Part shown: positions 62,594 to 64,000 of the stretch, piece after piece | How the letters are laid out: every line of letters starts with the position of its first letter | Numbering within the stretch: the first letter of the stretch is position 1 | Assembly (NCBI GenBank): GCA_020637595.1 | Contig: JACKKE010000004.1 | Location: 62,001-126,000 of the forward strand | Origin: Rhodobacter sp. | GTDB taxonomy: Bacteria; Pseudomonadota; Alphaproteobacteria; Rhodobacterales; Rhodobacteraceae | Length of the DNA stretch: 64,000 nt | Reading direction: 5' to 3' | Notes under the pieces: generated by a model | Database searches by the model: none | Told to the model about the DNA's origin: nothing | What the model saw: only the letters and a program-made list of their open reading frames with translations | Program-made: the position numbers and the translations under genes

Positions 62594-63799
62594 ATGGCTG
62601 TTGTGGATACCGTCCCACCCCGTCTGCCGCTGAATGTCTACCTGCTGATGATCACGCAGGCCCTTGCCGGGGCGCTGCCGCCGATCATGGTGTCGCTGGG
62701 CGGGATCATCGGTGCCACGCTGGCCCCCTCGCCCTATCTGGTCACGCTGCCGGTCTCGATGTTCATGGTCGGCACCTGCATCGCCACCCTGCCCGCCGCG
62801 CTGCTCTTCCAGCGATTCGGACGTCAGCCGATCTATGTCGGCGGCGCGCTGGTCGCCGTCAGCGGTGCCCTCACCTGCGCGCTGGGCGTGCTCGTCGGGT
62901 CGTTCCTGCTGTTCTGCGCCGGGGCGCTGCTGTTCGGCCTGAACATCGCCTGTGTCCAGAGCTATCGCTTTGCCGCGCAGCAGGGCGTGCCGTCCAGCTA
63001 TCGCGCCCGGGCGGTGTCGATCGTGCTCCTGGGCGGGATCGGCTCGGCGGTGATCGGGCCACAGATCGCCATCCATTCCAACGACATGATCATCGGCGCA
63101 CCCTATGTCGCGGCGTTCCTGGGGCAGGCGCTGCTGGCCACGGCCACGCTGCCCTTCCTGCTGAGCCTGCGTCTGCCCCGCGACCCGATCGCCAAGCCCC
63201 ACGCCGCGCCCCAGCACACCGGCCGCTTTGGCCTGCCGCCGCTGACCCGCGCCTATCTGATCGCGGTGGTCTGCGGGGCCTTCGCCTATGGTTCGATGAC
63301 CTTCACGATGACCGCCGCACCGCTGGCGATGATCGGCTGCGGATTTTCGGCCGGCGAGGCCGCGCTGGGGATCCAGTGGCATATCATCGGCATGTTCGCG
63401 CCCAGCTTCGTCACCGGGCGGCTGATCGACCGCTTCGGCTATCGCCCGATCATGGTGCTGGGTATCGTCTTTGTCGTCGCCGGTGCGATCCTGGCGCTGT
63501 CCGGCCAGGCGCTGGCCAATTTCTGGGGCACGCTGGTTCTGCTGGGGATCGGCTGGAACTTTGCCTATACCGGATCGACGGTGATGATCGCGCGGGCCTC
63601 GGCAGCGGCCGGGTCGGTGGCGCTGCAGGGTCTCGCCGACTTCCTGATCTTTGCCTTTGTGGCCGTGGCCTCGCTGTTTGCCGGCGTGCTGTTCCACTGG
63701 TCCGGCTGGGCGGTTCTGAACACCACGGTTCTGGTCGCCCTGGCGATTGTGCTGGGCCTCGTCACGCTGGATTCACGGCTGGCCAAGCGGATCGCCTGA
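62594..63799 (+). CDS. MFS transporter
   Basis: 401 residues with twelve membrane helices. The loop between helices 2 and 3 is LLFQRFGRQPIY and its counterpart in the second half is GRLIDRFGYRPI, typical MFS signatures. Resembles multidrug/sugar-type efflux or uptake carriers (YbjJ/YjiJ-like by appearance); the substrate is unknown. ATG 62594 follows GAAAGGG. Divergent from LysR with the shared motif between, so it probably belongs to the same regulon. Confidence 0.9.
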   Translation: MAVVDTVPPRLPLNVYLLMITQALAGALPPIMVSLGGIIGATLAPSPYLVTLPVSMFMVGTCIATLPAALLFQRFGRQPIYVGGALVAVSGALTCALGVLVGSFLLFCAGALLFGLNIACVQSYRFAAQQGVPSSYRARAVSIVLLGGIGSAVIGPQIAIHSNDMIIGAPYVAAFLGQALLATATLPFLLSLRLPRDPIAKPHAAPQHTGRFGLPPLTRAYLIAVVCGAFAYGSMTFTMTAAPLAMIGCGFSAGEAALGIQWHIIGMFAPSFVTGRLIDRFGYRPIMVLGIVFVVAGAILALSGQALANFWGTLVLLGIGWNFAYTGSTVMIARASAAAGSVALQGLADFLIFAFVAVASLFAGVLFHWSGWAVLNTTVLVALAIVLGLVTLDSRLAKRIA

Positions 63800-63819
63800 T
63801 CCCGTTTGGCACGGGGCGC

Positions 63820-63839
63820 CGCGGGGGATTGACCCCGCG
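63820..63839 (+). terminator. Hairpin after the MFS gene
   Basis: Seven-base stem CGCGGGG (63820-63826) / CCCCGCG (63833-63839) with a six-base loop, 20 bases after the MFS stop. No T run. Confidence 0.45.
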
Positions 63840-63863
63840 CGCCGCCCGTGGCCCCCTGCGCCG

Positions 63864-64000
63864 ATGTGCGGACGCTTTGCGATCACCCTGCCCGACGACG
63901 CGATGGTGCGGCTTTTCGATGCCGCGCCGGCCAACGACCTGCCGCCGGTGCCGCGCTATAACGTCTGCCCGACACAACCGGTCGCCGTGGTCATCAGCGC
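63864..64000 (+). CDS. SRAP/HMCES family protein (YedK-like), 3' end outside the window
   Basis: 45 codons are visible, starting MCGRFAITLPDDA. Cys2 after Met removal is the catalytic residue that forms a covalent cross-link with abasic sites in single-stranded DNA in the SRAP family, and RYNVCPTQPVAVV is the second conserved block (Asn contacting DNA). The gene is cut by the right edge. Confidence 0.9.
   Translation, partial: MCGRFAITLPDDAMVRLFDAAPANDLPPVPRYNVCPTQPVAVVIS

Noticed and set aside
62354..63697. Upstream extension of the LysR frame through the MFS gene
   Set aside because: The LysR winged helix starts just after ATG 62353 and the extension is antisense to a clear membrane transporter.

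Overview
The window reads as one contiguous, GC-rich chromosomal segment of an alphaproteobacterium, most probably Rhodobacterales (Rhodobacteraceae/Paracoccaceae). The signs are high GC with C/G-ending codons, an mreB-mreC-mreD-mrdA-rodA cluster followed by a GhrA-like reductase, the dnaK-dnaJ and secA/parvulin neighbourhoods, and dispersed intergenic repeats of a type I associate with this order (from memory, not searched). I see no rRNA, tRNA, IS element, prophage or CRISPR array. dnaK is cut by the left edge and a MCGRF-type SRAP gene by the right edge.

Left part (1-14400) is mostly housekeeping: dnaK-dnaJ, radC, an unknown membrane-anchored protein, secA, a periplasmic parvulin isomerase, argJ with an unusual Lys/Ala-rich N-terminal extension, a MutT Nudix enzyme, a 45-codon small gene, two kynurenine-pathway genes (kynU, kynA) separated by a tandem palindromic repeat, and an L,D-transpeptidase lipoprotein.

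From 14392 to 23015 are two catabolic divergons. The first is a TetR regulator with an IorAB-type molybdenum hydroxylase. The second is a GntR regulator plus APH-fold kinase, divergent from an ACAD10/11-like acyl-CoA dehydrogenase, an SDR and a thiolase. This second set resembles the bacterial levulinate (lva) route and the fused human ACAD10/ACAD11 proteins, so it may break down 4-hydroxy acids through a phosphorylated acyl-CoA.

23118-45215 holds a hybrid histidine kinase, yggT, recQ, a TrhA/hemolysin-III protein, a thioesterase-like protein, an unknown protein, leuA with a possible leader-peptide attenuator, an outer-membrane barrel protein that looks internally duplicated, the tightly overlapping mre/mrd/rod cluster running into two oxidoreductase genes, and a zinc-uptake divergon (zur-znuC-znuB against znuA) with a Zur-box-like palindrome.

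45244-63799 is an accessory nutrient-use region. A leftward operon encodes a DsbA-fold isomerase, a dipeptide-type ABC importer (two permeases, two ATPases) and a MalY/PatB-type C-S lyase. A rightward operon encodes HyuA, two tandem HyuB subunits, the ABC binding protein and an M24 peptidase. A LysR regulator and a divergent MFS transporter follow. The same 39-bp motif (30 of 39 positions identical) lies in the hyuA divergon and in the LysR/MFS divergon, which suggests one regulon for uptake and opening of a lactam-, hydantoin- or pyroglutamyl-type peptide or cysteine-conjugate substrate. This is the strongest candidate for an undescribed system here.
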